50,537 bases of DNA from Franzmannia pantelleriensis (GCF_900102875.1 NZ_FNGH01000020.1:1-50537); one strand, 5' to 3'; numbered from the stretch's first letter, positions 23,851-34,472 are shown. The notes: generated by a model from the sequence alone, not told the origin. Numbers and translations: made by a program.

Positions 23851-25842
23851 TCAGCCCAGGAGTGTCTCGGCCTTGTCGACCAGATTCTCGACGGTGAAGC
23901 CGAAGTGCGGGAACAGGTCGCCGGCCGGGGCCGACTCGCCGAAGGTGTGCATCCCGAGGATGTCGCCATCCAGGCCGACGTACTTGTACCAGTAGGCGTA
24001 GTGGCTGGCTTCGATGGCGATGCGCTTGGTCACGCTGCGCGGCAGCACCGACTCGCGGTAGTCGGCGTCCTGCTCGTCGAAGGTGCTGGTGGAGGGCAGC
24101 GACACCACGCGCACCGCGCGGCCCTTGGTCGCCAGCTCGGCGGCGGCGTCCATGGCCAGGCCGACCTCGGAGCCGGTGGCGATCAGGATCAGCTCCGGGG
24201 TGCCGTCGCAGTCGCGCAGCACATAGCCGCCGCGCTCGATATTGGCCAGCTGCGCCTTGTCGCGCTGCTGGTGGGGCAGGTTCTGGCGCGACAGCACCAG
24301 CGCGGTGGGGCCACTGTGACGCTTGAGGGCGGCATCCCAGGCGGCGGCGGTCTCCACCGCATCGGCGGGGCGCCAGGTCGCCAGGTTGGGGGTCGAGCGC
24401 AACGCGCCCAGCTGTTCGATGGGCTGGTGGGTGGGGCCATCCTCGCCCAGGCCGATGGAGTCATGGGTAAAGACGTAGATCGCCTGCTGGTTCATGATCG
24501 CCGCCATGCGTACGGCGTTGTGCATGTACTCCATGAAGGTCAGGAAGGTCGCGCCGTAGGGCACGAAACCGCCGTGTACGCCGATGCCGTTCATGATCGC
24601 GCCCATGCCGAACTCGCGCACCCCGTAGTGCAGGTAGTTGCCCCCGGGGGCATCCTTGGCGATCGCTTGGGCGCCGTTCCAGAAGGTCAGGTTGGAGGGC
24701 GCCAGGTCGGCACTGCCGCCGAGCAGCTCGGGCAGCTGCGGGCCGAGTTCGTTTAGGCAGGCCAGCGACGCCTTGCGCGAGGCGATGCTCTCGGCTTTCT
24801 CCTGGGCCTGCTCGATGAGCTTCTCACTGGTCAGATCGCTGGGCAGCTCGCCCTTGAGACGCCGCTGGAGCTCGGCCGCCTCGGCGGGGAAGGCCTCGGC
24901 GTAGCGCGCCAGCCGCGCCTCCCATTCCTGCTCGCGCTCGGCGCCGCGAGCGGTGGCGTCCCAGCCCTGGTAGATCGCTTCCGGGACATGGAAGGGCGCG
25001 TGGGGCCAGTCGAGCTGGACGCGTGCCGCGGCCACCTCGTCGTCGCCCAGGGCGGCGCCATGGCACTCCTCCTTGCCCTGCTTGTTGGGAGCGCCGAAGC
25101 CGATGATGGTCTTGCAGATGATCAGGCTGGGCTTGTCGTCGTGGTTCTTGGCCAGCTCGATGGCGGCCTGGATCTCCTCGGGCTTGTGGCCGTCGACGTT
25201 GGGCACCACGTGCCAGCCGTAGGCCTCGAAGCGCTTGGCGGTATCGTCGGTGAACCAGCCTTTGACCTCGCCGTCGATGGAGATGCCGTTGTCGTCGTAG
25301 AAGGCCACCAGCTTGCCCAGGCCCTGGGTGCCGGCCAGTGAGGCGACCTCGTGGGAGATGCCCTCCATCAGGCAGCCGTCACCCAGGAAGCACCAAGTGC
25401 GATGGTCGATGACGGTGTGGCCGGGGCGATTGAACTGCGCCGCCAGGGTGCGCTCGGCGATGGCCATGCCCACCGCATTGGCCAGGCCCTGACCCAGCGG
25501 GCCGGTGGTGGTCTCGACGCCGGCGGTGTAGCCAAGCTCGGGATGGCCCGGGGTCCGAGAGTGCAGCTGACGGAAGTTCTGCAGGTCCTCGAGGCCCAGC
25601 GCATAGCCGCTGAGATGCAGCAGCGAATAGAGCAGCATCGAGCCGTGGCCGTTGGAGAGCACGAAGCGGTCGCGGTTGGCCCAGTGCGGGTTGGCCGGGT
25701 TGTGGCTGAGGTGGTCGTTCCACAGCACTTCGGCGATATCGGCCATGCCCATGGGGGCACCGGGGTGGCCGGACTTGGCCTTCTGTACGGCATCCATGGA
25801 GAGCGCGCGAATGGCATTGGCCAGTTCGAAACGGGACGGCAT
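23851..25842 (-). CDS. tkt: Transketolase
   Basis: Thiamine-diphosphate enzyme of the pentose phosphate pathway. The 663-residue length equals that of E. coli TktA. Motifs: [11 protein letters not shown] (24-34), [29 protein letters not shown], the ThDP-binding [18 protein letters not shown] with later DDNGISIDG, and the pyrimidine-domain segment [20 protein letters not shown]. The start at [12 protein letters not shown] has GAGGAG eight bases upstream. Divergent from metK across 269 bp. Supplies erythrose 4-phosphate, the substrate of Epd. Confidence 0.98.
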   Translation of the reverse strand: MPSRFELANAIRALSMDAVQKAKSGHPGAPMGMADIAEVLWNDHLSHNPANPHWANRDRFVLSNGHGSMLLYSLLHLSGYALGLEDLQNFRQLHSRTPGHPELGYTAGVETTTGPLGQGLANAVGMAIAERTLAAQFNRPGHTVIDHRTWCFLGDGCLMEGISHEVASLAGTQGLGKLVAFYDDNGISIDGEVKGWFTDDTAKRFEAYGWHVVPNVDGHKPEEIQAAIELAKNHDDKPSLIICKTIIGFGAPNKQGKEECHGAALGDDEVAAARVQLDWPHAPFHVPEAIYQGWDATARGAEREQEWEARLARYAEAFPAEAAELQRRLKGELPSDLTSEKLIEQAQEKAESIASRKASLACLNELGPQLPELLGGSADLAPSNLTFWNGAQAIAKDAPGGNYLHYGVREFGMGAIMNGIGVHGGFVPYGATFLTFMEYMHNAVRMAAIMNQQAIYVFTHDSIGLGEDGPTHQPIEQLGALRSTPNLATWRPADAVETAAAWDAALKRHSGPTALVLSRQNLPHQQRDKAQLANIERGGYVLRDCDGTPELILIATGSEVGLAMDAAAELATKGRAVRVVSLPSTSTFDEQDADYRESVLPRSVTKRIAIEASHYAYWYKYVGLDGDILGMHTFGESAPAGDLFPHFGFTVENLVDKAETLLG

Positions 25843-26111
25843 TGAGTAGCTCCTCGCCTGCGGCAGCAAATAGTAGGGATGACGTCGGTCGAGCCTGTGT
25901 AGTGGGCCGTAACCGCGGGTCGTCTAGGCTGGGGCGCCGACGCTCGACGCAAAAAACAGGCGCTTATTGTCGCCGAGTTGCGGCGATCCATCAAATCATT
26001 GCCAGCCGGCGACGAGCCGTGACGCTAGGAACCGGCCCTGGGGCTGTGTAGAATTTTCCCACCGAGCCCCATGGGCCCCTTCTCTATCTTACCCAAAGGG
26101 TCGAGCACGCC
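25843..26111. other. Divergent promoter region of tkt and metK
   Basis: Holds several GC-rich dyads, e.g. TCGCC-N7-GGCGA near 25970-25990, and a TAGAAT box at 26049-26054 that could be the -10 of metK without a clear -35. I do not recognise a SAM riboswitch here. Confidence 0.4.
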
Positions 26112-27332
26112 ATGAGCGAATACTCCCTGTTCACCTCTGAGTCCGTCTCCGAGGGTCATCCCGACAAGATTGCCGACCAGATCTCCGATGCGGTGCTGGA
26201 CGCCATCATCGCTCGCGACAAGCAGGCCCGCGTGGCCTGCGAAACGCTGGTCAAGACCGGCGTGGCGATCGTCGCCGGCGAGATCTCGACCAGCGCCTGG
26301 GTCGACCTCGAGGCGCTGGTGCGCGAGGTGATCACCGAGATTGGCTATACCTCCTCGGACGTCGGCTTCGACGGCGAGACCTGTGGCGTGCTCAACCTGA
26401 TCGGTAAGCAGAGCGTGGATATTGCCCAGGGCGTCGACCGTAGCAAGCCCGAGGACCAAGGCGCCGGCGACCAGGGGCTGATGTTCGGCTATGCCACCAA
26501 CGAGACCGCCTCGTTCATGCCGGCGCCGATCCACTACGCTCACCGTCTGGTGGAGCGCCAGGCCGAACTGCGCAAGCAGGGGCTGCTACCGTGGCTGCGG
26601 CCGGATGCCAAGAGCCAGGTGACCTTCCGCTACGATGCCGAGGGCAAGCCATGCGGTGTCGATGCGGTGGTACTCTCGACCCAGCACGACCCGGAAATCG
26701 AGCAGGAGGCGCTGCGCAAGATGGTCAAGCACGAGATCATCGAGCAGGTGCTGCCCGCCGAGTGGCTCGATGACACGACCAAGTACCATATCAACCCCAC
26801 CGGCAAATTCGTGATCGGCGGGCCGGTGGGCGACTGCGGCCTCACCGGGCGCAAGATCATCGTCGACACCTATGGCGGCATGGCACGCCACGGCGGCGGT
26901 GCCTTCTCCGGCAAGGACCCCTCCAAGGTCGACCGCAGCGCTGCCTATGCCGGACGCTACGTGGCCAAGAACATCGTCGCCGCCGGCCTTGCCGACAAGT
27001 GCGAGATCCAGGTCTCCTACGCCATTGGCGTGGCCGAGCCGACCTCGGTGTCGATCGACACCTTCGGCACCGCCCGGGTCGCCGATGCCAAGATCATCGA
27101 GCTGGTACGCGAGCACTTCGACCTGCGGCCCAACGCCATCACCCGCATGCTCGACCTGCTGCACCCCATGTATCGCCTCACCGCAGCCTATGGCCACTTC
27201 GGCCGCGAGCCGTTCGAGACCTCCTACACCTGGATCGATGTCGACGGTCGCGAGCACACCGAGACCTTCACTGCCTTCCCCTGGGAGAAGGTCGACAAGG
27301 CCGAGGCACTGAAAGCCGCCGCCGGCCTGTAA
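26112..27332 (+). CDS. metK: S-adenosylmethionine synthetase
   Basis: Makes SAM from methionine and ATP. 406 residues, slightly longer than E. coli MetK. Motifs: [20 protein letters not shown] (13-32), [13 protein letters not shown] (about 117-129), [20 protein letters not shown] and [22 protein letters not shown], with DP for metal and K for phosphate binding. The ribosome site is weak. It starts the methyl-cycle block metK, ahcY, metF; a hairpin (27350) separates it from ahcY. Confidence 0.98.
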   Translation: MSEYSLFTSESVSEGHPDKIADQISDAVLDAIIARDKQARVACETLVKTGVAIVAGEISTSAWVDLEALVREVITEIGYTSSDVGFDGETCGVLNLIGKQSVDIAQGVDRSKPEDQGAGDQGLMFGYATNETASFMPAPIHYAHRLVERQAELRKQGLLPWLRPDAKSQVTFRYDAEGKPCGVDAVVLSTQHDPEIEQEALRKMVKHEIIEQVLPAEWLDDTTKYHINPTGKFVIGGPVGDCGLTGRKIIVDTYGGMARHGGGAFSGKDPSKVDRSAAYAGRYVAKNIVAAGLADKCEIQVSYAIGVAEPTSVSIDTFGTARVADAKIIELVREHFDLRPNAITRMLDLLHPMYRLTAAYGHFGREPFETSYTWIDVDGREHTETFTAFPWEKVDKAEALKAAAGL

Positions 27333-27349
27333 GCGGCTCCAGCCCCCGC

Positions 27350-27388
27350 GACGCCCGACTGCCTCTGGCAGCCGGGCGTCTTGCGTTG
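27350..27388 (+). terminator. Hairpin after metK
   Basis: GACGCCCG (27350-27357) pairs with CGGGCGTC (27373-27380), with an inner CTGCC/GGCAG stem. It is followed by TTGCGTTGG, a poor T run; probable but not certain terminator. Confidence 0.6.
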
Positions 27389-27453
27389 GTGGTGCGCGTG
27401 ATCGGGGAGTTTGAACTGCGGCGTGAGTTGTGACTCTATGGTCCTAGTTGCTG

Positions 27454-27549
27454 CTGCCCGAGGGGCGCTGCAGCGCCCGTGGGTTGGTCAAACGGGCGCG
27501 AGGCTCGGGCAGGTTGGGCATAGGCAACGGCGCCCATTCCCCGGAATGG
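27454..27549 (+). promoter_or_regulatory. S-adenosylhomocysteine (SAH) riboswitch of ahcY
   Basis: P1 is a perfect 9-bp pair, CTGCCCGAG (27454-27462) with CTCGGGCAG (27504-27512). P2 is GCGCCCGT (27473-27480) with ACGGGCGC (27492-27499). The conserved core GAGGGGCGCTGCAGCG follows P1, and TGGGC facing GCGCCCA closes the 3' domain near 27515-27536. This is the known SAH-riboswitch layout, immediately upstream of ahcY; SAH binding turns expression on. ATTCC-CC-GGAAT at 27536-27548 next to the ribosome site could be the expression platform. Confidence 0.9.
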
Positions 27550-27558
27550 AGTAGACCC

Positions 27559-28968
27559 ATGAGCCAACTGGCTTCCGCTGCAGTTCCCGCCCAGGATTAC
27601 AAGGTGGCCGATATCGGCCTGGCCGACTGGGGCCGGCGCGAGATCCGCATCGCCGAGACCGAGATGCCGGCGCTGATGAAGATCCGTGCCAAGTATCGTG
27701 ACCAGCAGCCGCTGGCCGGTGCACGCATCGCCGGCTGTATCCATATGACCATCCAGACCGCGGTGCTGATCGAGACGCTGATCGATCTCGGCGCCAGCGT
27801 GCGCTGGTCGTCGTGCAATATCTTCTCGACCCAGGATCACGCCGCCGCGGCGATTGCCGCCGCGGGTATTCCGGTCTTCGCCTGGAAGGGCGAGACCGAG
27901 GAGGAGTTCTGGTGGTGCATCGAGCAGACCGTCGAGGGCCCCGATGGCTGGACGCCCAACATGGTGCTCGACGATGGCGGTGACCTTACCCAGCTATTGC
28001 ATGAACAGCGGCCCGAGTTGCTCGACGCGGTCCACGGCATCAGCGAGGAGACCACCACCGGCGTGCATCGCCTCCACGAGATGCTGCGCGACGGCTCGCT
28101 CAAGGTGCCGGCGATCAACGTCAACGACGCCGTGACCAAGTCCAAGAACGACAACAAGTACGGCTGCCGCCACTCGCTCAACGACGCCATCAAGCGCGCC
28201 CTCGACCATCTGCTGGCCGGCAAGCAGGCGCTGGTGATCGGCTACGGTGACGTCGGCAAGGGCTCGGCCGCGTCGCTGCGTCAGGAGGGCATGATCGTCA
28301 AGGTCACCGAGATCGACCCGATCTGTGCCATGCAGGCCTGCATGGATGGCTTCGAGGTGGTCTCGCCCTACGTGGACGGGATCAACCAGGGGGTGAGCAG
28401 CATCGACCAGGCGCTGCTAGGCAAGATTGACCTGGTGGTCACCGCCACCGGCAACGTCGACGCCTGCGATGCACCGATGCTCAAGGCGCTAAAAAAGGGC
28501 GCGGTGGTGTGCAACATCGGCCACTTCGACAGCGAGATCGACACTGCCTTCATGCGCCGCCAGTGGCACTGGGAGGAGATCAAGCCGCAGGTCCACAAGG
28601 TCTATCGTGACAGCGACCCCGGCGACTTCGACCCCGAGAGCCGCGACTACCTGCTGCTGCTCGCCGAGGGGCGGCTGGTCAACCTGGGCAACGCCACCGG
28701 GCACCCGTCGCGGATCATGGACGGCTCCTTCGCCAACCAGGTGCTGGCCCAGATCCACCTCTTCGAGGGGCGCTTCGCCGAGCTCGACGCTGCGGCCAAG
28801 CGTGAGGCGCTGTCCCTCAGCGTGCTGCCGCGCCACCTCGATGAAGAAGTGGCGCGCTACATGGTCGAGGGCTTCGGCGGCGTGGTGACCCAGATGACAC
28901 CTGAGCAGGCCGACTACCTTGGGCTGCCCGCCGAGGGGCCCTTCAAGCCCGACAGCTACCGCTACTGA
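27559..28968 (+). CDS. ahcY: Adenosylhomocysteinase
   Basis: Reversibly splits S-adenosylhomocysteine to homocysteine and adenosine, removing the by-product inhibitor of methyltransferases. 469 residues. Motifs: [17 protein letters not shown] (about 57-73), [17 protein letters not shown], the substrate-binding [20 protein letters not shown], the NAD-binding [16 protein letters not shown] and [10 protein letters not shown], and the C-terminal NAD-contacting PDSYRY. ATG 27559 is after GGAG; an in-frame extension upstream runs through the riboswitch and is not coding. Controlled by the SAH riboswitch at 27454. Confidence 0.98.
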   Translation: MSQLASAAVPAQDYKVADIGLADWGRREIRIAETEMPALMKIRAKYRDQQPLAGARIAGCIHMTIQTAVLIETLIDLGASVRWSSCNIFSTQDHAAAAIAAAGIPVFAWKGETEEEFWWCIEQTVEGPDGWTPNMVLDDGGDLTQLLHEQRPELLDAVHGISEETTTGVHRLHEMLRDGSLKVPAINVNDAVTKSKNDNKYGCRHSLNDAIKRALDHLLAGKQALVIGYGDVGKGSAASLRQEGMIVKVTEIDPICAMQACMDGFEVVSPYVDGINQGVSSIDQALLGKIDLVVTATGNVDACDAPMLKALKKGAVVCNIGHFDSEIDTAFMRRQWHWEEIKPQVHKVYRDSDPGDFDPESRDYLLLLAEGRLVNLGNATGHPSRIMDGSFANQVLAQIHLFEGRFAELDAAAKREALSLSVLPRHLDEEVARYMVEGFGGVVTQMTPEQADYLGLPAEGPFKPDSYRY

Positions 28969-28996
28969 GCCTTAGTCGGCCTGCTGTGCAGGCCGG

Positions 28997-29935
28997 CTAT
29001 GCCAGGCCGGCGATTCGCATCAGCAGCCACAGATAGAGGGGAATCAACAGCGGCGCCATCAGGGTGGTGATCAGCACCGCGATGGCGCCTTTCTCGGGGC
29101 GTATATTGAGCTCCATGGCCACCACCACCACGTTGGCCGCCATCGGCACCACGCCGACCAGCAGCAGCGCCAGGGCGAGCTGTTCGTCTATCCCCAGGGT
29201 GGCCTGCAGCCCGAGCACGGCGAGCCCTGCCAACAGCGGCCACAGCCCATAGCGCAGCGCCACGCAGGCAGCGATAAAGCGCCCATCCACTTCGCGAATG
29301 GTCACCCGGCCCAGGGTCATGCCGATCACCATCATGCCGAGCAGGGTATAGGTGGCGGGGAATACCGCCAGGCCGTCCATCACCCCGGCGGGGACCGACA
29401 GCCCCACGCCGCTGGCCAACAGCGCCGCGACGAAGGCATAGATCAACGGCAGGCGGGCGATCTTGACCAGGCTCTGGCGCACCGAGAAGCGACCGCGGGC
29501 GCTGAGGTAGAAGCCCACCGTGAACTCGTAGAGGGTCACGCCGAGCATGCAGAACAGATAGATCGTGACCCCTTCGGCGGGCAGTAACACCATCGCCACC
29601 GGCAGGCCGAAGTAGCCGGTATTGCCGGTGCCGGCGGAGAACGCCAGCACCGCCGCTTCCTGGGGGGCAAACCAGCGCTGCGCCAGCCGGTTGGCGAGCA
29701 TCGCCACCAGGCTGGCAGCGACAAAAGTGCCCAGTGTCAGCATCAGATAGCCCAGGGTTGGCCCGCCCAAGGTCAGCCCGCGGAATGCCGTGAGCGGGGC
29801 GATCAGGTAGATCAGCAGGGTGGCGATGGGGCGCGCCTCCAGCGCCAGCCAGCGAGCGCATACCACCCCCAGGCCGACGTAGGCCAGCAGCATCCAGAGG
29901 GGGGCTATCAAGGTGCCGCCGAGGTCGAGGTTCAC
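28997..29935 (-). CDS. AEC family transporter (auxin efflux carrier-like)
   Basis: A 312-residue membrane protein with about ten hydrophobic segments in two repeats. GTGNTGYFGLPVAM near residues 102-115 matches the N-terminal half signature of the AEC family, and NVVVVAME with VLITTLMAPLLIPL the C-terminal half. Bacterial members export or import small organic acids such as malonate or malate; the substrate is not evident. Start is GTG, with GGAG nine bases upstream. It is convergent with ahcY and divergent from metF. Confidence 0.88.
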   Translation of the reverse strand: MNLDLGGTLIAPLWMLLAYVGLGVVCARWLALEARPIATLLIYLIAPLTAFRGLTLGGPTLGYLMLTLGTFVAASLVAMLANRLAQRWFAPQEAAVLAFSAGTGNTGYFGLPVAMVLLPAEGVTIYLFCMLGVTLYEFTVGFYLSARGRFSVRQSLVKIARLPLIYAFVAALLASGVGLSVPAGVMDGLAVFPATYTLLGMMVIGMTLGRVTIREVDGRFIAACVALRYGLWPLLAGLAVLGLQATLGIDEQLALALLLVGVVPMAANVVVVAMELNIRPEKGAIAVLITTLMAPLLIPLYLWLLMRIAGLA

Positions 29936-30149
29936 GTGGGGCGTCTCCGCTACATGCTGAAACGCTCATGATGCCGGTTCCCGGAGCGGGGGTGAAGCCG
30001 GCAACATGAATGAAATTGATACAGTGGTCGGGAAACTTTCATTGGCCGGGGCGACGCCGAGTCGTCAGAATGCGACCCTATCAGGCCATGGCGCCATACC
30101 ACCCGTTAGCCGCGCCGCCCGAGCAGGCGGCCCATGAGGATCAGAGTCG

Positions 30150-30989
30150 ATGAGTGTACAAGAGCATCCGCTGGGCATCAGCTTCGAGTTCTTTCCGCCC
30201 AATACCGAGGCCGGACACGAGAAGCTGGTCGGCGTGCGCGATGCCCTCGCCGAACGCGGGCCGCGTTTCTTCTCGGTGACTTACGGCGCCGGTGGCTCGA
30301 CACAGGCACGCACTCGGCGCACTGTCAGCATGATCGGTGAGAGTGGTATCAATACCGCGCCGCACCTGTCGTGCATCGGCAGCGACAAGGGCGAGCTGCG
30401 CGAGCTGCTCGCCCAGTACCGCGAGGAAGGCATCAACAGCCTGGTGGCCCTGCGCGGCGACCAGCCGTCGGGCATGGGCGGCATCGGTGAGTTGCGCTAC
30501 GCCAACGAGCTGGTGGAATTCATTCGCGCCGAAACCGGCGACCACTTCGAGATCGCCGTTGCCGCTTACCCGGAGTGTCACCCCCAGGCGCCGAGCTTCG
30601 AGCATGACCTGCAGAACTTCGTACGCAAGATGAAGGCAGGTGCCAACCTGGCGATTACCCAGTACTTCTTCAGCGCCGAGGCCTACTTTCATTTTGCCGA
30701 CCGCGCTCGCGCGCTGGGTGTCGAGGCGCCCATCGTGCCCGGCATCATGCCGATTACCAACTACACCAAGCTGGCGCGCTTCTCCGATGCCTGCGGTGCC
30801 GATATTCCGCGCTGGATGCGCAAGCAGCTCGAGGCCTACGGTGACGACAGCGAGAGCATCCAGGCCTTTGGCGAAGAGGTGATCTCTCGTCTCTGTCAGC
30901 GGCTGCTCGACGGTGGTGCACCCGGTCTACATTTCTACACTCTCAATCAGGCCACCGCTTCGCTGCGGGTACTCGACAATCTGGCCTGA
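30150..30989 (+). CDS. metF: 5,10-methylenetetrahydrofolate reductase
   Basis: FAD enzyme that makes 5-methyl-THF for methionine synthesis. 279 residues, standard for bacterial MetF. Motifs: SFEFFPPNTEAG (11-22, catalytic Glu), SVTYGAGGST, PHLSCIG, NSLVALRGDQP (FAD site Asp) and AITQYFF. Start ATG at 30150 after a modest AGGA. Completes the SAM cycle begun by metK and ahcY. The upstream divergent region (29936-30149) holds a TTGATA -35-like box at 30017 but no clear -10. Confidence 0.97.
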   Translation: MSVQEHPLGISFEFFPPNTEAGHEKLVGVRDALAERGPRFFSVTYGAGGSTQARTRRTVSMIGESGINTAPHLSCIGSDKGELRELLAQYREEGINSLVALRGDQPSGMGGIGELRYANELVEFIRAETGDHFEIAVAAYPECHPQAPSFEHDLQNFVRKMKAGANLAITQYFFSAEAYFHFADRARALGVEAPIVPGIMPITNYTKLARFSDACGADIPRWMRKQLEAYGDDSESIQAFGEEVISRLCQRLLDGGAPGLHFYTLNQATASLRVLDNLA

Positions 30990-31060
30990 TCGGCGCCTTC
31001 TTCACGACCTGCCCCCAGCGCAGCGTGTTAGCCCGGATCGACACTGGCAAATGTGAAGTG

Positions 31061-31095
31061 CAAAAAAACGCCGGCCCTTTGGGCCGGCGTTCTTG
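31061..31095. terminator. Bidirectional terminator between metF and the TRAP permease
   Basis: AACGCCGGCCC (31067-31077), loop TTT, GGGCCGGCGTT (31081-31091). A run of A precedes it, giving a T run on the minus strand, so it chiefly serves the TRAP operon. Confidence 0.88.
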
Positions 31096-31112
31096 GTTGC
31101 TTCAGGTGTTGC

Positions 31113-33308
31113 TTAACTCGCGGTTTGGGGTGAATCACCACCACGCTTGAGGCTGCGCTGCATCAGTAGCAGGCCAACCCCCACCGCAAGACCGGCGATG
31201 TCGGTATAGATCCCGCCGTAGATCATGCAGATGGCGCCGGCCAGCAGCAGTAGCCGCTGCCACGCCTTGACCGCCCCGAAATACCAGGCCTGCACGGCCG
31301 CGGCGAGCATCACCACGCCAATCGTCGCGGTCACCGCGACGCGCAGGATCTGCATGCCGCTGCCCTCCATCAGGATCGCCGGGCTGTAGAAGAACATGAA
31401 CGGCACGATAAAGGCCGCCAGCCCGATCTTGAACGAGGTGGTCGAGGTCTCCATGGCGTTGGCCCCGGAGATCCCCGAGGCGGCGTAGGCGGCCAGCGCC
31501 ACCGGCGGGGTGATCGCCGACATCACCGCGAAGTAGAACACGAAGAAGTGCGCCACCAGCGGCTGGATGCCGATGCCGATCAGGCCCGGCGCCACCACCG
31601 AGGCGGCCACCGCATAGGCCGCCGTGGTCGGCATGCCCATGCCCAGCAGGATCGAGATGCACATGGCGAAGAACAGCGCCAGCAGCTGGCTGACCCCGGC
31701 CAGGCCCAGCAGCAGCGACGAGAAGCGCGCGCCGACCCCGGTTAGCGAGATCACCCCGACGATCAGGCCGGCACAGGCACATACCACGATGATCTGGATC
31801 GACATGGTGCCGGCCAGCTGCAGCGCCTTGAGGATTGCGCGCACGCCCATCTTGTTGGGCGACAGCCAGCTGACCATGGCCGCCGAGGCGGTCGCCAGGG
31901 TACCGGCACGGATCACCGAGTAGCCCATGAACAGCGCGGCGATCAGGATCACGATCGGCGCGAACAGGTAGACATGCTTGATCAGGCGCCGGAACTGCGG
32001 GATCTCGTCCTTGCGCATGCCGCGCATGCCCTTGCGCGCCGCCTCGAAGTCGACCATGCAGTAGACCGACAGGAAGTAGAGCGCGGCGGGAATCAGCGCC
32101 GCCACGGCGATCTCGCGGTAGGGGATACCGGTGATCTCGGCCATGATGAAGGCGCCGGCGCCCATGATCGGTGGCATGATCTGGCCGCCGCTGGAGGCCG
32201 CGGCCTCGATCGCCCCGGCGCTGCGCGACGGGTAGCCGACCTTCTTCATCAGCGGAATGGTCAGCGAGCCGGTGGAGACCACGTTACCGGCGCTGGTGCC
32301 GTTGATCATGCCCATCAGGCCGGAGGCGAAGATCGACACCTTGGCCGGGCCACCGCGGGCACGGCCAGCGGCGGCGAAGGCGAAGTTGACGAAGTAGTCG
32401 CCGACCTTGGAAGCCTGCAGGAAGGCGGCGAAGATGATGAACAGGATGATATAGGTCGACGACACCGCGGTGGTCGGGCCGAGGATCCCGGCATCGGTGT
32501 ACACCTGGCTGAAGAAGCGGCCGATCGACAGCCCCGGATAGCCGAGGAAGCCAGGCAGGTAGGGCCCACCCCAGACGTAGAGCAGGAACACCAGCGAGAT
32601 GATCACCAGCGCATTGCCGGTGACCCGGCGGGTCATCTCGAGAATCAGCAGCGAGCCGGCGATGGCGGCATAGGAGATGCCCATCGGCGCGAAGGAGGTG
32701 CCGGTCGACATGCGCAGCGGGGTGTTGTAGATGACCAGGAAGTAACCGGCGCTGGCCAGCGCACAGACCATCAGCACCACATCCGGCAGTGCGCACTTCT
32801 CGCGCACCTGGCGGTAGCACCACGACATCACGATGGCGCCGGCCGTGGCCAGGATCAGTGGATAGCCGTAGTGCCAGGCCTCGATATGCGGCTCGATGCG
32901 CTGCGCGCCGCCCTCGATGGCGCGCCACATCAGGACGGTCTGCAGCAGCGCGTAGAGTGCCGGCAGCATCAGCAGCCCGGAGACCCAGGTTTGCCAGCGC
33001 GGCGCGGCCTGGTGGGTGTCGGCGGCGAAACGGCCGCCGGTGTAGAGGCCGTAGCCGAGAATCAAGGCGCCGGCGATGTGGACCACCCGGTACGACCAGG
33101 TCTCCATCGGCAGCACGTTGAGGGTGATCAGGTGAAACAGCGAATAGGCCACGGCCAGGCCGCCGAACAGCGTCCACTGCCAGCCGGCAAACAGCCGGCG
33201 GTTGGACTCGATGACCTCTTCATCGACGCCATCGGCCAGGAGCTCCTGGGCGTCTTGTTCTTCCGCTGTGGTCTTGGCGGAAGAGTGGTTGTCGGGTGTG
33301 GTGCTCAT
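31113..33308 (-). CDS. TRAP transporter fused permease subunit (4TM/12TM, TAXI type)
   Basis: A 731-residue membrane protein joining the small (DctQ-like, about 40-210) and large (DctM-like, about 215-650) TRAP subunits, as usual with TAXI binding proteins. Characteristic stretches are IFAAFLQASKVGDYFVNFAFAAAGRARGGPAKV, SGLMGMINGTSAGNVVSTGSLTIPLMKKVGY, AIEAAASSGGQIMPPIMGAGAFIMAE and SVVAPGLIGIGIQPLVAHFFVFYFAVMSAITPPVALA, near the binding-protein interface. It imports an organic acid with Na+ or H+. Follows the TAXI gene after a 147-bp gap with a strong hairpin. A bidirectional terminator ends the operon. Confidence 0.95.
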   Translation of the reverse strand: MSTTPDNHSSAKTTAEEQDAQELLADGVDEEVIESNRRLFAGWQWTLFGGLAVAYSLFHLITLNVLPMETWSYRVVHIAGALILGYGLYTGGRFAADTHQAAPRWQTWVSGLLMLPALYALLQTVLMWRAIEGGAQRIEPHIEAWHYGYPLILATAGAIVMSWCYRQVREKCALPDVVLMVCALASAGYFLVIYNTPLRMSTGTSFAPMGISYAAIAGSLLILEMTRRVTGNALVIISLVFLLYVWGGPYLPGFLGYPGLSIGRFFSQVYTDAGILGPTTAVSSTYIILFIIFAAFLQASKVGDYFVNFAFAAAGRARGGPAKVSIFASGLMGMINGTSAGNVVSTGSLTIPLMKKVGYPSRSAGAIEAAASSGGQIMPPIMGAGAFIMAEITGIPYREIAVAALIPAALYFLSVYCMVDFEAARKGMRGMRKDEIPQFRRLIKHVYLFAPIVILIAALFMGYSVIRAGTLATASAAMVSWLSPNKMGVRAILKALQLAGTMSIQIIVVCACAGLIVGVISLTGVGARFSSLLLGLAGVSQLLALFFAMCISILLGMGMPTTAAYAVAASVVAPGLIGIGIQPLVAHFFVFYFAVMSAITPPVALAAYAASGISGANAMETSTTSFKIGLAAFIVPFMFFYSPAILMEGSGMQILRVAVTATIGVVMLAAAVQAWYFGAVKAWQRLLLLAGAICMIYGGIYTDIAGLAVGVGLLLMQRSLKRGGDSPQTAS

Positions 33309-33397
33309 GGGACAGTTACCCTTGAGTGTCGGAAGCCAGCTGATCGGCTCGGTCGAGCCACACTAGATCAGCATTTCCTGAAGCAGTAGTAGCGTGG

Positions 33398-33432
33398 CAA
33401 GGGCCGGCCCTGAGAACAGGTGCCGGCCCTTG
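33398..33432 (-). other. Intercistronic hairpin between TAXI gene and TRAP permease
   Basis: CAAGGGCCGGC (33398-33408) pairs perfectly with GCCGGCCCTTG (33422-33432), with an inner CCTG/CAGG. No T run follows on the minus strand. Such hairpins commonly protect the upstream mRNA or attenuate readthrough, so the binding protein can outnumber the permease. Confidence 0.6.
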
Positions 33433-33455
33433 TGGTGGGTGCGTTGCCTGGTGGC

Positions 33456-34472
33456 TTAGCGGATCATGTCGTCATCGATCTCGTAGCCGTTCTCGTTGAA
33501 CCAGCGCGCGGCGCCCGGGTGGAACGGCATCACGGTGTTGTGCACGACGTTCTCGGGGATGGTGGTGGCGGCACTGCGGTGCACGTCCATCATCTTGTCG
33601 TTGTTTTCCATGGTGATGCGCGTCACTTCGTAGACGAAGTCTTCCGGCAGGTCGCAGCGGGCGATGGCGAAGTTCCACATCGACACGGCGCGGGCGTCTT
33701 CCTCGAGGGTCTCGTAGGTGTCGGCGGGGATCATGAACTCGGAGACCGGGAAGGCGTCGATGGCGGCCTGCTGCTCTTCCTCGGTGAACTCGATGATGTT
33801 GACGTTGGTCTGCACCTCGAGCTGGCTGACCGCCGGGATCGGGATGCCCGCGGCGAAGGCGATGACGTCGAGCAGGCCATCCTGGAGCTGGCCACCGAGG
33901 TCGGTCCAGCCGCCGTTACGACGCTCGAAGTCGATGCCCAGCTCCTCGAGGATGGCCGGGAAATAGGTGTCGGAAGTCGAGCCGGACGGCCCGAAGCCGA
34001 TACGCGCGCCGTCGGGAATCTCGGAGATGCTGGTAATTCCGGAGCTGGACAGTGCGGTGATCGAGAACGGCGTCTCGTACATCGGGAAGATGGCGCAGGC
34101 GTTGTCCATCACCACGCCCGGCGCCAGCGGGCTCTCGCCGCTCATGGCGTCCGCGGCCGGCCCCATGGTGGCCATGCCGAAGGAGATGTCGCCGTTGTGA
34201 ACCAGCGCCAGGTTCTGGGTCGGACCGCCGGTGACTTCGCCGCCGCCGGAGATATCGCCCAGTTCGTCGGCGATCAGGTTGGCCCAGCCGGAGCCATAGA
34301 TGTAGTAGGTGCCGCCCTGGCTGGCCGTACCCATGGTGAAGCTGGACGGCCAGCCGTCGCGGTCGGCTTGGGCGCTGGCGCTGACCAGCAAGCCGCCGAT
34401 CAGGGCGCTGGAGGCCAGGGCCATGCCAAGGGTGCGGGGAGCGGCGCGCATGAAGTGCTTGGGAGCGGTCAT
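33456..34472 (-). CDS. TAXI family TRAP transporter solute-binding protein
   Basis: A 338-residue periplasmic protein with a signal peptide (LGMALASSALIGGLLVSASAQA, cleavage near residue 36). TAXI-family features follow: FTMGTASQGGTYYIYGSGWANLI near 45-67, GGPTQNLALVHNGDISFGMA and GARIGFGPSGSTSDTYFPAIL. It delivers a ligand, perhaps glutamate or a dicarboxylate, to the fused permease downstream; the ligand is not known from sequence. Transcription probably starts at the sigma-54-like promoter 55-75 bp upstream. Ends 147 bp before the permease. Confidence 0.94.
   Translation of the reverse strand: MTAPKHFMRAAPRTLGMALASSALIGGLLVSASAQADRDGWPSSFTMGTASQGGTYYIYGSGWANLIADELGDISGGGEVTGGPTQNLALVHNGDISFGMATMGPAADAMSGESPLAPGVVMDNACAIFPMYETPFSITALSSSGITSISEIPDGARIGFGPSGSTSDTYFPAILEELGIDFERRNGGWTDLGGQLQDGLLDVIAFAAGIPIPAVSQLEVQTNVNIIEFTEEEQQAAIDAFPVSEFMIPADTYETLEEDARAVSMWNFAIARCDLPEDFVYEVTRITMENNDKMMDVHRSAATTIPENVVHNTVMPFHPGAARWFNENGYEIDDDMIR

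Noticed and set aside
25843-26111. SAM riboswitch upstream of metK
   Set aside because: I could not fit any SAM-I, SAM-II or SAM/SAH fold to the leader.
27448-27558. N-terminal extension of ahcY
   Set aside because: It runs through the SAH riboswitch; the ATG at 27559 matches AhcY proteins.
30030-30045. MetR-type site upstream of metF (GGAAACTTTCA)
   Set aside because: Spacing between half-sites is three, not five, so it does not fit the MetR consensus.
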